From CAZUDI01 sp964618975 (GTDB lineage Bacteria; Desulfobacterota; Desulfomonilia; UBA1062), in NCBI GenBank assembly GCA_964618975.1, contig CAZUDI010000011.1, forward strand, positions 10,369 through 74,368: a DNA stretch of 64,000 bases, read 5' to 3'. The position numbers and the translations under genes were made by a program. Within the stretch, counting starts at the first letter, position 1; the number at the start of each line of letters is the position of its first letter. The notes beneath the pieces were generated by a model. That model worked only from the letters and a program-made list of their open reading frames with translations, was not told where the DNA came from and did not search any database. Shown in pieces: positions 34,157 to 43,149 of the stretch.

Positions 34157-34612
34157 TCAGCTGCGGGGCTCCGTCTGCGGGTGTCGGATGGAGAGCACGG
34201 GGCAGGGGGCCCGCTTGATAACCTTTTCCGCCGTGGAGCCGAAGATGACGCTTTGGATGCCGGTCCTGCCCCGGGTACCGATGGCGATGAGGTCGATTTC
34301 TTCGTTGGAAGCGAACTGGACGATCTCGTGAAAGGGCACGCCATGCAGCAGGTAGACCGAGCAGGTCACCTCGGGGGGGATGACGGTGGACACGATTTCC
34401 TCCAGCCGCCGGGAGGCATGTTGCTCGAATTCAGCATAGAGTTGGGGCAGGATGGAGGGGCACAGGTTGAATTCCGAAAAATCGGTGAATTCCTGCAGGA
34501 CATGCAGCAGGTAAAGTCGCGCCTTCAGGAGGCTGTTCAAATCGAGGGTATAGAGCAGGGCGTGCTGGGCCGAGATGCTGAAATCTGTTGGAATGAGGAT
34601 TTTCCGTACCAT
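34157..34612 (-). CDS. Universal stress protein (UspA family)
   Basis: A 151-residue cytosolic Usp-fold protein, N-terminus VRKILIPTDFS. The C-terminal ATP-binding stretch is IAIGTRGRTGIQSVIFGSTAEKV, with G-2x-G-9x-G(S/T) spacing, so it is of the nucleotide-binding type. The start is ATG. Single-gene unit between convergent and divergent neighbours. Confidence 0.9.
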   Translation of the reverse strand: MVRKILIPTDFSISAQHALLYTLDLNSLLKARLYLLHVLQEFTDFSEFNLCPSILPQLYAEFEQHASRRLEEIVSTVIPPEVTCSVYLLHGVPFHEIVQFASNEEIDLIAIGTRGRTGIQSVIFGSTAEKVIKRAPCPVLSIRHPQTEPRS

Positions 34613-34733
34613 ACATGATTATGGTAAGCGAGGCTCATCCGTTGTCAATAGGGGCGGCAGACCCTCTCGAGTCGGGTCATGAGGGGCTGGGCTTTTGTCG
34701 GTTGTCAATGTGTACCGGGAGGGGGTAAAGTAC

Positions 34734-35333
34734 ATGCGCATGAAGCCATGGGGCCTGATAATCGGATGTATTGCGCTGTTGTGCAGTTGCGCTACCCTCG
34801 ATATCCCTGGGGGGGATCCCTATCCCTTCCGGGCGAACTTCAGTGTGAGGGGCACACTGAACAATCGACCTTTAGACCTTGACGGAGCGGTGGCCCTGAC
34901 CTCATCGGAGCGGGCGGTGGCCCAGATCTACGGACCCATGGGCATGGTGCTGTACACGGTCGCGGTGGAGAGTGACCGGCTAACCCTCAGGGATATCTGG
35001 GGGAGAGATATGGCGGTGTATCAGGCCCCGGTGCGGGATTTGTTCGGGCTGATCGCCGGGGTTCCCCCTGCCGTGCCATACCTTTATGCCTTCAGGAACA
35101 AGGTGCATTATGTATGGGGATATCTGGAGATGGACGAACATCATCTCCCCCGAGAGGTCCTCGTGCACGGCAAGCCCGAACTGCGCGTATCTTTCAGGGG
35201 AACGTATCCGACAATTGAGTTGATGATCCATTATGGTTTTGATACCTTGACTCTTAATGTCGCACCACGGCAGGGAGGGAGATGGGGTATGGAAATGCGC
35301 GATTCAGCGCCAAAGGAAAGAGGGCCCTCATGA
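34734..35333 (+). CDS. Outer-membrane-type lipoprotein, LolB-like in appearance
   Basis: A 200-residue lipoprotein. The N-terminus has MRMKPWG, a hydrophobic stretch and the lipobox LLCSC (Cys at about residue 19). The mature chain looks like a beta-rich LolA/LolB or DUF4292-type fold (FRANFSVRGTLNNRPLDLDGAVALTS), which binds lipoproteins, but this is only a resemblance. The ATG at 34734 has GGAGGGGG upstream. It overlaps the downstream zinc-ribbon gene by 4 bp. Confidence 0.75.
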   Translation: MRMKPWGLIIGCIALLCSCATLDIPGGDPYPFRANFSVRGTLNNRPLDLDGAVALTSSERAVAQIYGPMGMVLYTVAVESDRLTLRDIWGRDMAVYQAPVRDLFGLIAGVPPAVPYLYAFRNKVHYVWGYLEMDEHHLPREVLVHGKPELRVSFRGTYPTIELMIHYGFDTLTLNVAPRQGGRWGMEMRDSAPKERGPS

Positions 35334-35662
35334 TAAGTGTACGCTGTCCCTCCTGCGGCAAGCAGTTGATATGGGACGATTTTCAGCCTGCCAGTTTCCG
35401 CTGCACGCAGTGTGGCACACCGCTCAATGTCCACCAGGGCCTGAAGGCGAACATCCGGCAGAGGGAACTGGTGGAGACGGGGAATTTGAGACGTTGTCCT
35501 TTCTGCGAGGGCGTGGTCTCCCGCCGGTGGTTTGTCCGATGTTCTGCTTGTGGACACTGGCTCTTCGGTCGCTTTTCCATCCACGGGAAGTGGCTGTTCA
35601 TCCTCAACCTGGCCGCCGCCTATCTCGCCCTGACACTCTACTATGTGTTGGTGGTACATTGA
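35330..35662 (+). CDS. Double zinc-ribbon membrane protein
   Basis: A 110-residue protein with two zinc ribbons: CPSC...CTQC (about residues 6-9 and 25-28) and CPFC...CSAC (about 55-58 and 70-73). A hydrophobic C-terminal helix (about 85-107) should anchor it in the membrane. The ATG overlaps the stop of the lipoprotein gene in ATGA, so the two are coupled. Function unknown. Confidence 0.8.
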   Translation: MISVRCPSCGKQLIWDDFQPASFRCTQCGTPLNVHQGLKANIRQRELVETGNLRRCPFCEGVVSRRWFVRCSACGHWLFGRFSIHGKWLFILNLAAAYLALTLYYVLVVH

Positions 35663-35760
35663 TCGTGTTCCCCTGTCTGGTAGGTGCAAAGGGCGGGCTT
35701 GAGTGAAAGGGTACGCGAGGGGAAGCCTTTGGGAAGGCCCCGCATGAAGGGGGGGCGGGA

Positions 35761-36129
35761 ATGATACCGCGTTCGATCATTAGTGCGGCCAAGCAGAAGG
35801 AACTCGCAGAGAGGATGGCGGCGCTAGGGATCGACGAGAAGGACCTGGTCGAGAAGTTCATCCATGCCCAGGGCCGGGGCGGACAGAAGGTCAACACCTC
35901 CTCTGCATGCGTTTATCTCAAACATGTCCCCACCGGAATCGAGGTCAAGTGCCAGGAGACACGCAGTCGAGCCCAGAACCGTTTTTTCGCGCGTCGTATC
36001 CTGGCGGACAGGATCGAGGCCGGTGCCTCCCGTACCGCTTGCGACAGGAGGCGCATCCGCAAGCAGAAGGACAGGCGTGCCCGGCGCGCCAGAACGCAGC
36101 CGGGGCCTATCGGCAGTGAAGGGAAGTGA
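35761..36129 (+). CDS. Release-factor-like GGQ protein (ArfB/MTRFR type)
   Basis: A 122-residue protein with the catalytic GGQ tripeptide (residues 40-42, in GRGGQKVNTSSA) of class I release factors, without codon-recognition domains, and a strongly basic C-terminal tail. This is the layout of ribosome-rescue peptidyl-tRNA hydrolases such as ArfB/YaeJ and mitochondrial ICT1 or C12orf65/MTRFR. The stretch VPTGIEVKCQETRSRAQNR looks closer to the MTRFR type. The start is ATG with a G-rich ribosome site. Single-gene unit. Confidence 0.88.
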   Translation: MIPRSIISAAKQKELAERMAALGIDEKDLVEKFIHAQGRGGQKVNTSSACVYLKHVPTGIEVKCQETRSRAQNRFFARRILADRIEAGASRTACDRRRIRKQKDRRARRARTQPGPIGSEGK

Positions 36130-36220
36130 AGGCTGCAACGGCTGGAATTTTGAAGTTGATATGTGTCAGCAGTTGGTTTAGGATCTGATTATACAATGTA
36201 TTATGTATAATTGATACGAT

Positions 36221-37105
36221 ATGAGCACAATGACAGAGGGAAATAAGCGACCATATCTAATGGAGAGCCCGGAGGAGGCTTACCGTCTTCACGTCAAGAC
36301 CGACAGAGAGGCGACCAGAGAACAGCTTAACTGGTGCGGCGTCGGACCCGGTGCGCGGGTGCTTGATGTGGGCTGCGGTTCCGGGGCCGTCACGGACCTC
36401 ATCCGGGAGATGGTCCAGCCCAACGGCAGGGTGGTGGGGATCGACTATTCCAGCGAGCGTCTGGCCTATGCCCGGGAGCACTTCGGCTCGCAAGAGGGGG
36501 TCGATTTTCTGGAGGCGGATATTACCAACCCCCTTCAGGGCCTCGCGGGTTTCGATTTCGTCTGGGTCCGGTTCGTGCTGGAATACTTCCTGGAACAGGC
36601 GCCCGCTATCGTGAGCAACCTTATCCCCTGCCTGGGCCCGGAAGGGCAGCTCTGTCTCCTGGACCTGGATTACAACTGCCTGACCCACTATGAGCTCCCC
36701 GCGGGTATGACCCTCATCCTCCACGAACTTGTGGAAGAGATGGCAGACACCTTCAATTTCGACCCCTTTGCCGGTCGCAAGCTCTATGCCTGTCTGTACG
36801 ACCTGGGCTTCCGGGATATTGAGGTCGGGCTTGTGGCCCACCACCTCATCTATGGCCAACTGAGATCGCAGGATGCGTTCAACTGGACCAAGAAGCTGGA
36901 GATGGCCTCGCTCAATGCCCCGGAGATCTTCCGGGCCTATCCGGGGGGGTACGAGGGGTTCTTTTCAGATTTCACGGCCTTTTCCCAGAATCCGCGGCGT
37001 TTCACCTATAGCCCCCTGATCATGTGCAAGGGCCGCCGACCGAGGGAAGAGGCGGCCAATCGCAAACCCTGTGTGGCCGGTGTGGAACTCTCCGATGACA
37101 GGTGA
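36221..37105 (+). CDS. SAM-dependent class I methyltransferase
   Basis: A 294-residue cytosolic protein. Motif I is ARVLDVGCGSGAV (about residues 45-57), followed by the acidic GIDYSSE and a FDFVWVRFVLEYF motif IV. The substrate is unknown; the fold is shared by quinone, lipid and small-molecule methyltransferases. The start ATG has another in-frame ATG four codons on. Its stop overlaps or nearly meets the start of the PilZ gene, so they are likely co-transcribed. Confidence 0.85.
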   Translation: MSTMTEGNKRPYLMESPEEAYRLHVKTDREATREQLNWCGVGPGARVLDVGCGSGAVTDLIREMVQPNGRVVGIDYSSERLAYAREHFGSQEGVDFLEADITNPLQGLAGFDFVWVRFVLEYFLEQAPAIVSNLIPCLGPEGQLCLLDLDYNCLTHYELPAGMTLILHELVEEMADTFNFDPFAGRKLYACLYDLGFRDIEVGLVAHHLIYGQLRSQDAFNWTKKLEMASLNAPEIFRAYPGGYEGFFSDFTAFSQNPRRFTYSPLIMCKGRRPREEAANRKPCVAGVELSDDR

Positions 37106-37113
37106 GGCGCAGT

Positions 37114-39204
37114 GTGAATCCTGATCGAGTGCGATACCTCCTGGATAGGGACACCGCCCGGCAGGGTTTCTCCGGTGCCAGAGGCCGTCAACATGCGAAG
37201 GTTGCGCCTCAGGTGGCGATAAACCGCATCAACCACCTCCATTTCACGAACGGCTGCCTGCAGGTTCACCTCAGGCAGGTCACCTCGGGTGAGGATGTGC
37301 TGGTGCAGGCCCTCCCGGGACCCTGCACCGGGGAGGAACTCACGGTCACCTGGGGGGGCGCCCCCCCCGATCTGGTGGACTACCTGGTGCTGGATCTGGT
37401 GATCGATGATGGGCGCAGGCTGATGCTGATTCCGGTGAGGCTCAAGGTGGACGAGGGCCTGTCGATGGTCGTGGAGATCAAGGGGGCGGGCTATCTCTAC
37501 GGCAGACGGCAGGCCACCCGCTACGCCTGTGCTCATACCCGCGCCCGGATCAGTCAGGGGTCCTTTACCATCCAGGGGGAACTGGTGGATTTCGCCTATG
37601 GCGGATTCCGCATCCGGCTTCAGGATCCTGGTCCCTTGCCCCCGGCAGGGCTCGATGTGCTTGCCCCCCTCCGGCTGAGTCTCGCGAATCATGGAGAGGA
37701 GGCCTATTGCGGTCAGTGCCGCTACCTCAGGAGCGATCTGGTAGAGAGGGACAGGGTGATGGTGCTGCAGTGTGGGGATGGGGGTAGGAAGGGGGCGCCC
37801 AGGCGTCGCAGAATCATCCGCAACCCACGCCTGTGTCTGAGTCCCGTTCCCAAGATCATCTTCAGGCACCCCCTCACGGGCAGGGAGGTGCAGTACGAGG
37901 CCGTGAATGTCTCGCACTCGGGCTTCATGGTGGAGGACGACCCCAGGGAGACCCTCCTTTTTCCGGGGCTTCAGATCCGCGATGTGGTCATCCTGATCGC
38001 CAACGCCGTTGAGGTGCGCTGCGCGGCCCGGGTGCTGTATGTGCGGCCCCACCGGCACAAAGGCGTGCAGGTGGGTTTTGCCATCACCGACATGGACATC
38101 CTCAACTGCCACACCTACTTTGACATTCTGGGCAATGCCTACGACGGCCACGCAAACCTCAAGAATGTCATGAAGATTGAAAATCTCTGGGATTTCTTTT
38201 TTTCCACCGGGTTCATCTACCCCAGCAAGTATGAACTCATCAGCTCCTATACCGACGAGTTCAAGAAGATCTACCACAAGATCTACCGCGGGAAGCAGGA
38301 GATCTTCTTCAATTCCACCTACCAGCACAACGGCAAGATCTTCGGTCATCTGTCGATCATCCGTGCCTATCAGCGCGCCATGATGCTGCAGCACATGGCG
38401 GCGCTGCCCGAGATGCACGGCCGCAAGCGTATCGGTCTGGATGTGGTGCAGCAGGTCTTCTTCTACTTCGATGCCTTCCACCGCTATCCCTCGGCCCGTG
38501 TGGAATACTTGATGTCCTTCTTCCGTCCCACGAGCAGCTTCAATATCTATTTCCTCCAGGGATTCTGCAAACGTTTGCAAAATCTCAAGGGGTGTTCCAT
38601 GGATCTTTTCGCCTATCACCTCCAACGGCAGTCGGATGAAGCGGTCCCCCTCCCCGAACCCTGGCGTGTGGTGGAGTGCACCCTCGAGGATATCGATTGC
38701 CTGGAGAAATTCTATGCCGCCCGATCCGGCGGTCTGCTGCTGGATGCCCTGGCGCTGCGTGGTCAGGCCGCGGGCGAGGAATCCCTGGAAGATCTCTATC
38801 GGCGCTACGGCTTCACCCGCAGTCTGGAACTCTATTCCCTCTTCCACGGAGAGTGTCTCAAGGCGGTGATCCTCCTCGACCGCTCCGACCTGGCGATCAA
38901 TTTCTCGGAGCTGCTGAACACCATCAAGGTCCTGGTCATAGACGAACAGGACCTCGCCTGGGATATCCTGCAGGCGGCGTTGAGGCCACTGGCGGTTTGT
39001 TACGGGATGGATACGGTACCGCTGATGGTCTATCCCGCGCAGTACCTCGAACACCAGGGCCTCGACCCTGGGCGCCAGTACTGGGCGTGGATCCTGAATA
39101 CCCGCTATGCCGATGTCTTCCTCCAGGACATGAAGCGCAAGATACGAATTACCCCAGTGAAGATCGCCTTACGCTATGTGCTGGCCAGACTGGGAAAGAC
39201 CTGA
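37114..39204 (+). CDS. Double PilZ-domain protein with a GNAT-like C-terminal region
   Basis: A 696-residue protein. Numbered from the GTG at 37102 (four codons earlier), a first PilZ-like domain has RRQATRY (135-141) and DFAYGG (163-168), the second has a basic RRRR stretch (about 234-237) and NVSHSGF (269-275). PilZ domains bind cyclic di-GMP through such arginines and D/NxSxxG motifs. From about residue 355 to the end is a large domain resembling N-acyltransferases of the GNAT/FemAB kind, which is tentative. I chose the GTG at 37114 because GGTGAGG precedes it. Combined with the neighbouring methyltransferase and hybrid kinase it may be a cyclic-di-GMP-controlled enzyme. Confidence 0.75.
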   Translation: MNPDRVRYLLDRDTARQGFSGARGRQHAKVAPQVAINRINHLHFTNGCLQVHLRQVTSGEDVLVQALPGPCTGEELTVTWGGAPPDLVDYLVLDLVIDDGRRLMLIPVRLKVDEGLSMVVEIKGAGYLYGRRQATRYACAHTRARISQGSFTIQGELVDFAYGGFRIRLQDPGPLPPAGLDVLAPLRLSLANHGEEAYCGQCRYLRSDLVERDRVMVLQCGDGGRKGAPRRRRIIRNPRLCLSPVPKIIFRHPLTGREVQYEAVNVSHSGFMVEDDPRETLLFPGLQIRDVVILIANAVEVRCAARVLYVRPHRHKGVQVGFAITDMDILNCHTYFDILGNAYDGHANLKNVMKIENLWDFFFSTGFIYPSKYELISSYTDEFKKIYHKIYRGKQEIFFNSTYQHNGKIFGHLSIIRAYQRAMMLQHMAALPEMHGRKRIGLDVVQQVFFYFDAFHRYPSARVEYLMSFFRPTSSFNIYFLQGFCKRLQNLKGCSMDLFAYHLQRQSDEAVPLPEPWRVVECTLEDIDCLEKFYAARSGGLLLDALALRGQAAGEESLEDLYRRYGFTRSLELYSLFHGECLKAVILLDRSDLAINFSELLNTIKVLVIDEQDLAWDILQAALRPLAVCYGMDTVPLMVYPAQYLEHQGLDPGRQYWAWILNTRYADVFLQDMKRKIRITPVKIALRYVLARLGKT

Positions 39205-39279
39205 GGGGCGCTGTGACCAACTTTTTTATCCCGCCAAGGCTAGGCGGCATCTTTCCCGGGAAGGCGCTGCGACATGATA

Positions 39280-39317
39280 CGGTCTCCGCCTGCGGCATCC
39301 CGGCGAGATGGAGACCG
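39280..39317. other. Inverted repeat upstream of the hybrid kinase
   Basis: CGGTCTCC and GGAGACCG, perfect 8-bp arms around a 22-base centre, lie 60 bp before the kinase start. It could be a regulator-binding site or a hairpin in the leader; neither is shown. Confidence 0.45.
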
Positions 39318-39376
39318 ACAGGGGACCCCGCCCGTGAAGGTACCGCCGGCAAGCGGCAGGAGAGACCATACAGACG

Positions 39377-42238
39377 ATGAACAATCCCCACCTCTATAAC
39401 ATCTCCATCATCAAGGCCTATCTCGCCTATATCGAGAAGATGCATCCCGAGGTGGAGGTGGAGGCGATCCTGAGCCATGCCGGCATCTCGAAGCATGAGC
39501 TCGAGGATATGGGCTACTGGTTCACCCAGGAACAGGCGGACCGTTTCTACGAGATGGCCGTTCAACTGACCGGAAATACCGATCTGGCCCGGGATGCCGG
39601 TCGCTTCGGTTTCACATCCTATCCCTTTGACCTGGTGCGGCAGTACATCGTGGGGTTTATCACCCCGGTCGCCATCTGCGCCGCTGCGGGACGGATCTAT
39701 AACAAACTCACCCATGCCGGAACCATCACGGCGCACAAAATCGGCCCGAACAGGGTGGAGGTCATCGCCCGTACCACCAGAGGGCATAACAGCAAGCCAT
39801 ATCAGTGCGAGAACACGATAGGTTTTCTGGAGGGATTGGCCGTGCCTTTCTGCGGCACCCTGGGGCGTATCGAGCATCCGGAGTGTATCCACCAGGGTGG
39901 CAGGTGCTGCCGCTACATCCTCTCCTGGGATGAACCCCGCTCCCTGGTATGGAAACGGATGCGCAACTATTGCACCCTGTTCAGCGTCATCGCCTGCATT
40001 CCCCTGGTCATCCTTGCGCCGGAGTACATCATCCTGCCATCCATCCTGACACTCCTCACGCTCATCCTGGGGATATCCCTGCTCGCGGATCGGGTGGAAC
40101 GCTCCGAACTGACACGTAACATCGAGACCCAGGGTCACACGGCGGAACTGCTCTTCGAGGAGATCAAACACCGCTACAACGATGCCCTGCTCGTTCAGGA
40201 GATCGGACAGGCGATATCCAGCGTGCTCGATATCGACGAACTGCTCAGATCGGTCATGAACATCCTGGAGAAACGTCTGGATTTTGATCGGGGTTTCATC
40301 ATGCTGGCCGACGTGACACGCACGCGCCTTGTCTATACCATGGGGTACGGGTTCCACCCTCCGGACGCTGCCCTGCGGCAGGATGTCATCGATCTCGAAC
40401 ATGCACCCCAGGGCGGGATCCTGGCGAAAACCTTCCATACCCGGCAGCCCCAGCTCATCGACCGCCCCGCCTCCCAGGATTCGGAGACCGTCGGAGCCTG
40501 GGCCGGACAAGTCTTTCGGCCCACCATCTGCGTGCCCATCATCTTTGAAGGCGAGTCCCTGGGCGTCCTGTGCATCGACAACCTCCACAGCCAGAAATCC
40601 CTTACCCAGAGTGACGTGAGCCTGCTGGCGGGAATCGCCCAGCAGATCGGCATCAGTATACACAATGCGCGCTCCTTCCAGCGTCTCCAGGCCAGCGAGG
40701 AGAAGTATCGCGATCTGGTCGAGAATGCCAACAGTATCATCCTGCGCGTCGACCGCTTCGGGAAGATCATCTTTTTCAACGAATTCGCCCAGAGATTTTT
40801 TGGATACCGCGAGGCGGAGATCGTGGGGCGGAAGGTGGTCGGCACGATCGTCGCAAAGGATTCCAGTGAGAAGAGGTTCTTTGCACGCATCATGCGGGAG
40901 ATGGAACACGATCCGCAGCGCTACGCCAACCTCACCTCACAGAATGTGAAGAAGGACGGACACAAGGTCTGGATATCATGGACCAGCAAGCCCAAGTACG
41001 ACCAGAAAGGTCAATTCACGGAGATCCTCTGGATCGGCAATGACATCACGGCCCAGAAGCATGCCGAAATGGAGAAGAAGGAGCTGGAACTCCAGCTCCA
41101 GCGGGCGCAGAAGATGGAGGCCATCGGCACCCTGGCGGGTGGGGTGGCCCATGATCTCAACAATATCCTCACCGGAATTGTCAGCTATCCGGACCTTCTG
41201 CTCCTGAAACTCCCGGACGAGAGCCCCCTGCGCAAGCCGCTCATGACCATGAAGAATTCGGGCGAGCGGGCCGCCGCCATCGTTCAGGATCTGCTCACCC
41301 TGGCACGACGGGGGGTGAAGATCTCCCAGGTGGTCAGCATGAACGAGATCGTCGTGGAATACTTCAACAGCCCCGAGCACGAGTATCTGACCCGGCATCA
41401 TCCCCATGTGCAATTCGAGGTCAGTATCGATCCGGAGTTGCTGAATATCATGGGTTCCAGGGTGCATCTCTCCAAGACCGTCATGAACCTCGTTTCCAAT
41501 GCCACCGAGGCCATGCCGGAGGGGGGCAAGGTTGTGATCACCACGCACAACTGCTACATCAGCAAGCCGATCAAGGGCTATGACAGTGTGCGTGAAGGTG
41601 AGTACGTGCTGCTCACGATCGAGGACACGGGCGTGGGCATCGCCCCCAAGGATCTACCACGCATCTTCGAACCCTTCTATTCCAAAAAGGTCATGGGCCG
41701 CAGCGGAACCGGCCTGGGCATGGCCGTGGTGTGGGGGACGGTCAAGGATCATGACGGTTATATCGACCTCCACAGCACGGAAGGGCAGGGTACGCGCTTC
41801 GACATCTATATCCCGGTGACGAGGACGGCCATGGAACAACGGAAACCGGGCCTCATACTCGAGGATCTCAAGGGAACGGAATCGATCCTGGTGGTCGATG
41901 ACATGGAGGAGCAGCGGGAGATCGCTACCAAACTGCTGAGCATGCTGAACTATCAGGTCTCAGCGGTCGAAAGCGGGGTACAGGCCCTGGAGTATCTTGC
42001 CCGGCAAACCTGTGACCTGGTGATCCTGGACATGATCATGGAGCCAGGAATGGACGGACTCGATACCTATATAAAGATCCTCGAGATTGCTCCCCACCAG
42101 AAGGCGCTGATCGTGAGTGGCTATTCCGAGACGGACCGGGTCAGGGAAGCCCTGTCGCTGGGGGCCGGTGCCTATGTGAAGAAGCCCTACCTGCTCGAGA
42201 CCATGGGGTCCGCCGTAAGAAAGGTACTGGATGGCTGA
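39377..42238 (+). CDS. Hybrid sensor histidine kinase with V4R-like, GAF, PAS and receiver domains
   Basis: A 953-residue signalling protein. Order: an N-terminal domain (about 1-195) with a cysteine-bearing CIHQGGRCCRY stretch, resembling 4-vinyl-reductase-type small-molecule-binding domains; two membrane helices (about 205-245); a GAF domain (about 270-430); PAS (about 440-560); kinase core with phospho-accepting His592 (GGVAHDLNN) and the ATPase G-boxes (EDTGVGIAP, GTGLGMAVV); and a C-terminal receiver with Asp885 (VILDM). The attached receiver suggests a phosphorelay. The signal is unknown. It follows the PilZ gene by 170 bp. Confidence 0.85.
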   Translation: MNNPHLYNISIIKAYLAYIEKMHPEVEVEAILSHAGISKHELEDMGYWFTQEQADRFYEMAVQLTGNTDLARDAGRFGFTSYPFDLVRQYIVGFITPVAICAAAGRIYNKLTHAGTITAHKIGPNRVEVIARTTRGHNSKPYQCENTIGFLEGLAVPFCGTLGRIEHPECIHQGGRCCRYILSWDEPRSLVWKRMRNYCTLFSVIACIPLVILAPEYIILPSILTLLTLILGISLLADRVERSELTRNIETQGHTAELLFEEIKHRYNDALLVQEIGQAISSVLDIDELLRSVMNILEKRLDFDRGFIMLADVTRTRLVYTMGYGFHPPDAALRQDVIDLEHAPQGGILAKTFHTRQPQLIDRPASQDSETVGAWAGQVFRPTICVPIIFEGESLGVLCIDNLHSQKSLTQSDVSLLAGIAQQIGISIHNARSFQRLQASEEKYRDLVENANSIILRVDRFGKIIFFNEFAQRFFGYREAEIVGRKVVGTIVAKDSSEKRFFARIMREMEHDPQRYANLTSQNVKKDGHKVWISWTSKPKYDQKGQFTEILWIGNDITAQKHAEMEKKELELQLQRAQKMEAIGTLAGGVAHDLNNILTGIVSYPDLLLLKLPDESPLRKPLMTMKNSGERAAAIVQDLLTLARRGVKISQVVSMNEIVVEYFNSPEHEYLTRHHPHVQFEVSIDPELLNIMGSRVHLSKTVMNLVSNATEAMPEGGKVVITTHNCYISKPIKGYDSVREGEYVLLTIEDTGVGIAPKDLPRIFEPFYSKKVMGRSGTGLGMAVVWGTVKDHDGYIDLHSTEGQGTRFDIYIPVTRTAMEQRKPGLILEDLKGTESILVVDDMEEQREIATKLLSMLNYQVSAVESGVQALEYLARQTCDLVILDMIMEPGMDGLDTYIKILEIAPHQKALIVSGYSETDRVREALSLGAGAYVKKPYLLETMGSAVRKVLDG

Positions 42239-42302
42239 AGGCTCTTCCCTAAGGATTTGATTTATCCGACAAGAGGTTTATAAGAGTACCTGGAGGCCTA
42301 AC

Positions 42303-43133
42303 ATGAAGAAATATGTGCTGAGTATCCTCGTCTGTGGGGTGATTGCGGCGCTCTCGTTCATGGCCGGGAGATGGTACTTTCAGCCGGAGGGAGGGCCCGA
42401 AGGACAGGTGGCGCAGCCGGTGGGAGAACAAGTCGCCCCGCCCCCGCCCCCTTCTGCGGCGATCGAGGTCGTGCGTTCGGTGGAGACCGAAGTCCTGGTC
42501 CCCTACGGTGAGCGGACCTTCGATGAACTGCAGCGTGAGGTCCGGGATCTGTGCTCCCGGATCGAGATGCAGGACTACTATGCCGCCTATGAGCTGAAGG
42601 ACGACGCCTTCAGCCATTTCAGCACACTGCTGGGCAGGGCGGCCTCGAAACCGCCGGTGGTTTCAGGAGAGACGCGGGACCTCTATGTCCTTCTGAGCAA
42701 TACCACCCACCTCTATCGCACCCTCGGCAGGGAAGACATCGCCCTGGTCAAGGACATCCTCTCCCATGAAAGCGAACAGACAGAGGCAATGTTTGCGCTG
42801 CTGTATGCATACCTGAACCAGGGGTACGCTTCCGGGAAAATCAGGGTGGGCCCCGGGCCGCTCTACGAGTATGCCGGGTTCTTCCTGAACGCCCTGGGCG
42901 GACAGTCCTACCTCGCCCGCCTAGACGCCCGTACCGCAGCCCTGCTGAGATACTATGCCGTGCTCATCGTTGAGCGGGCCGAAAAAGAGGGGCTGAACCG
43001 CCACGGCATCGATATCCGGCCCGCTGTGCATCTCCTGATTGTGGACATGAACGCCTTGAGCGGCCTGAAGGGCCGGGATGCATACCTGGAGCGACTCACG
43101 TCCATCGCAGATGCCTTGGGGGGGCGTTCCTAG
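42303..43133 (+). CDS. Membrane-anchored periplasmic protein, unknown function
   Basis: A 276-residue protein with an N-terminal hydrophobic helix (about 5-24) and a Pro/Gly-rich linker (about 28-50), then a mainly helical periplasmic domain. I do not recognise a family. The start is ATG. It is the last plus-strand gene before the convergent cytochrome-maturation genes, 16 bp away. Confidence 0.75.
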   Translation: MKKYVLSILVCGVIAALSFMAGRWYFQPEGGPEGQVAQPVGEQVAPPPPPSAAIEVVRSVETEVLVPYGERTFDELQREVRDLCSRIEMQDYYAAYELKDDAFSHFSTLLGRAASKPPVVSGETRDLYVLLSNTTHLYRTLGREDIALVKDILSHESEQTEAMFALLYAYLNQGYASGKIRVGPGPLYEYAGFFLNALGGQSYLARLDARTAALLRYYAVLIVERAEKEGLNRHGIDIRPAVHLLIVDMNALSGLKGRDAYLERLTSIADALGGRS

Positions 43134-43149
43134 ACGGACCGCTTGCGGC

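Noticed and set aside
37006..39054. Long open frame (about 680 codons) on the minus strand
   Set aside because: It is antisense to the PilZ protein, whose plus-strand translation has recognisable domain motifs. The antisense protein is a His/Gln/Glu-rich string without domains, typical of mirror frames in GC-rich genes.
39149..40909. About 586-codon open frame antisense to the hybrid kinase
   Set aside because: The kinase on the plus strand has all catalytic motifs; the reverse frame has none.
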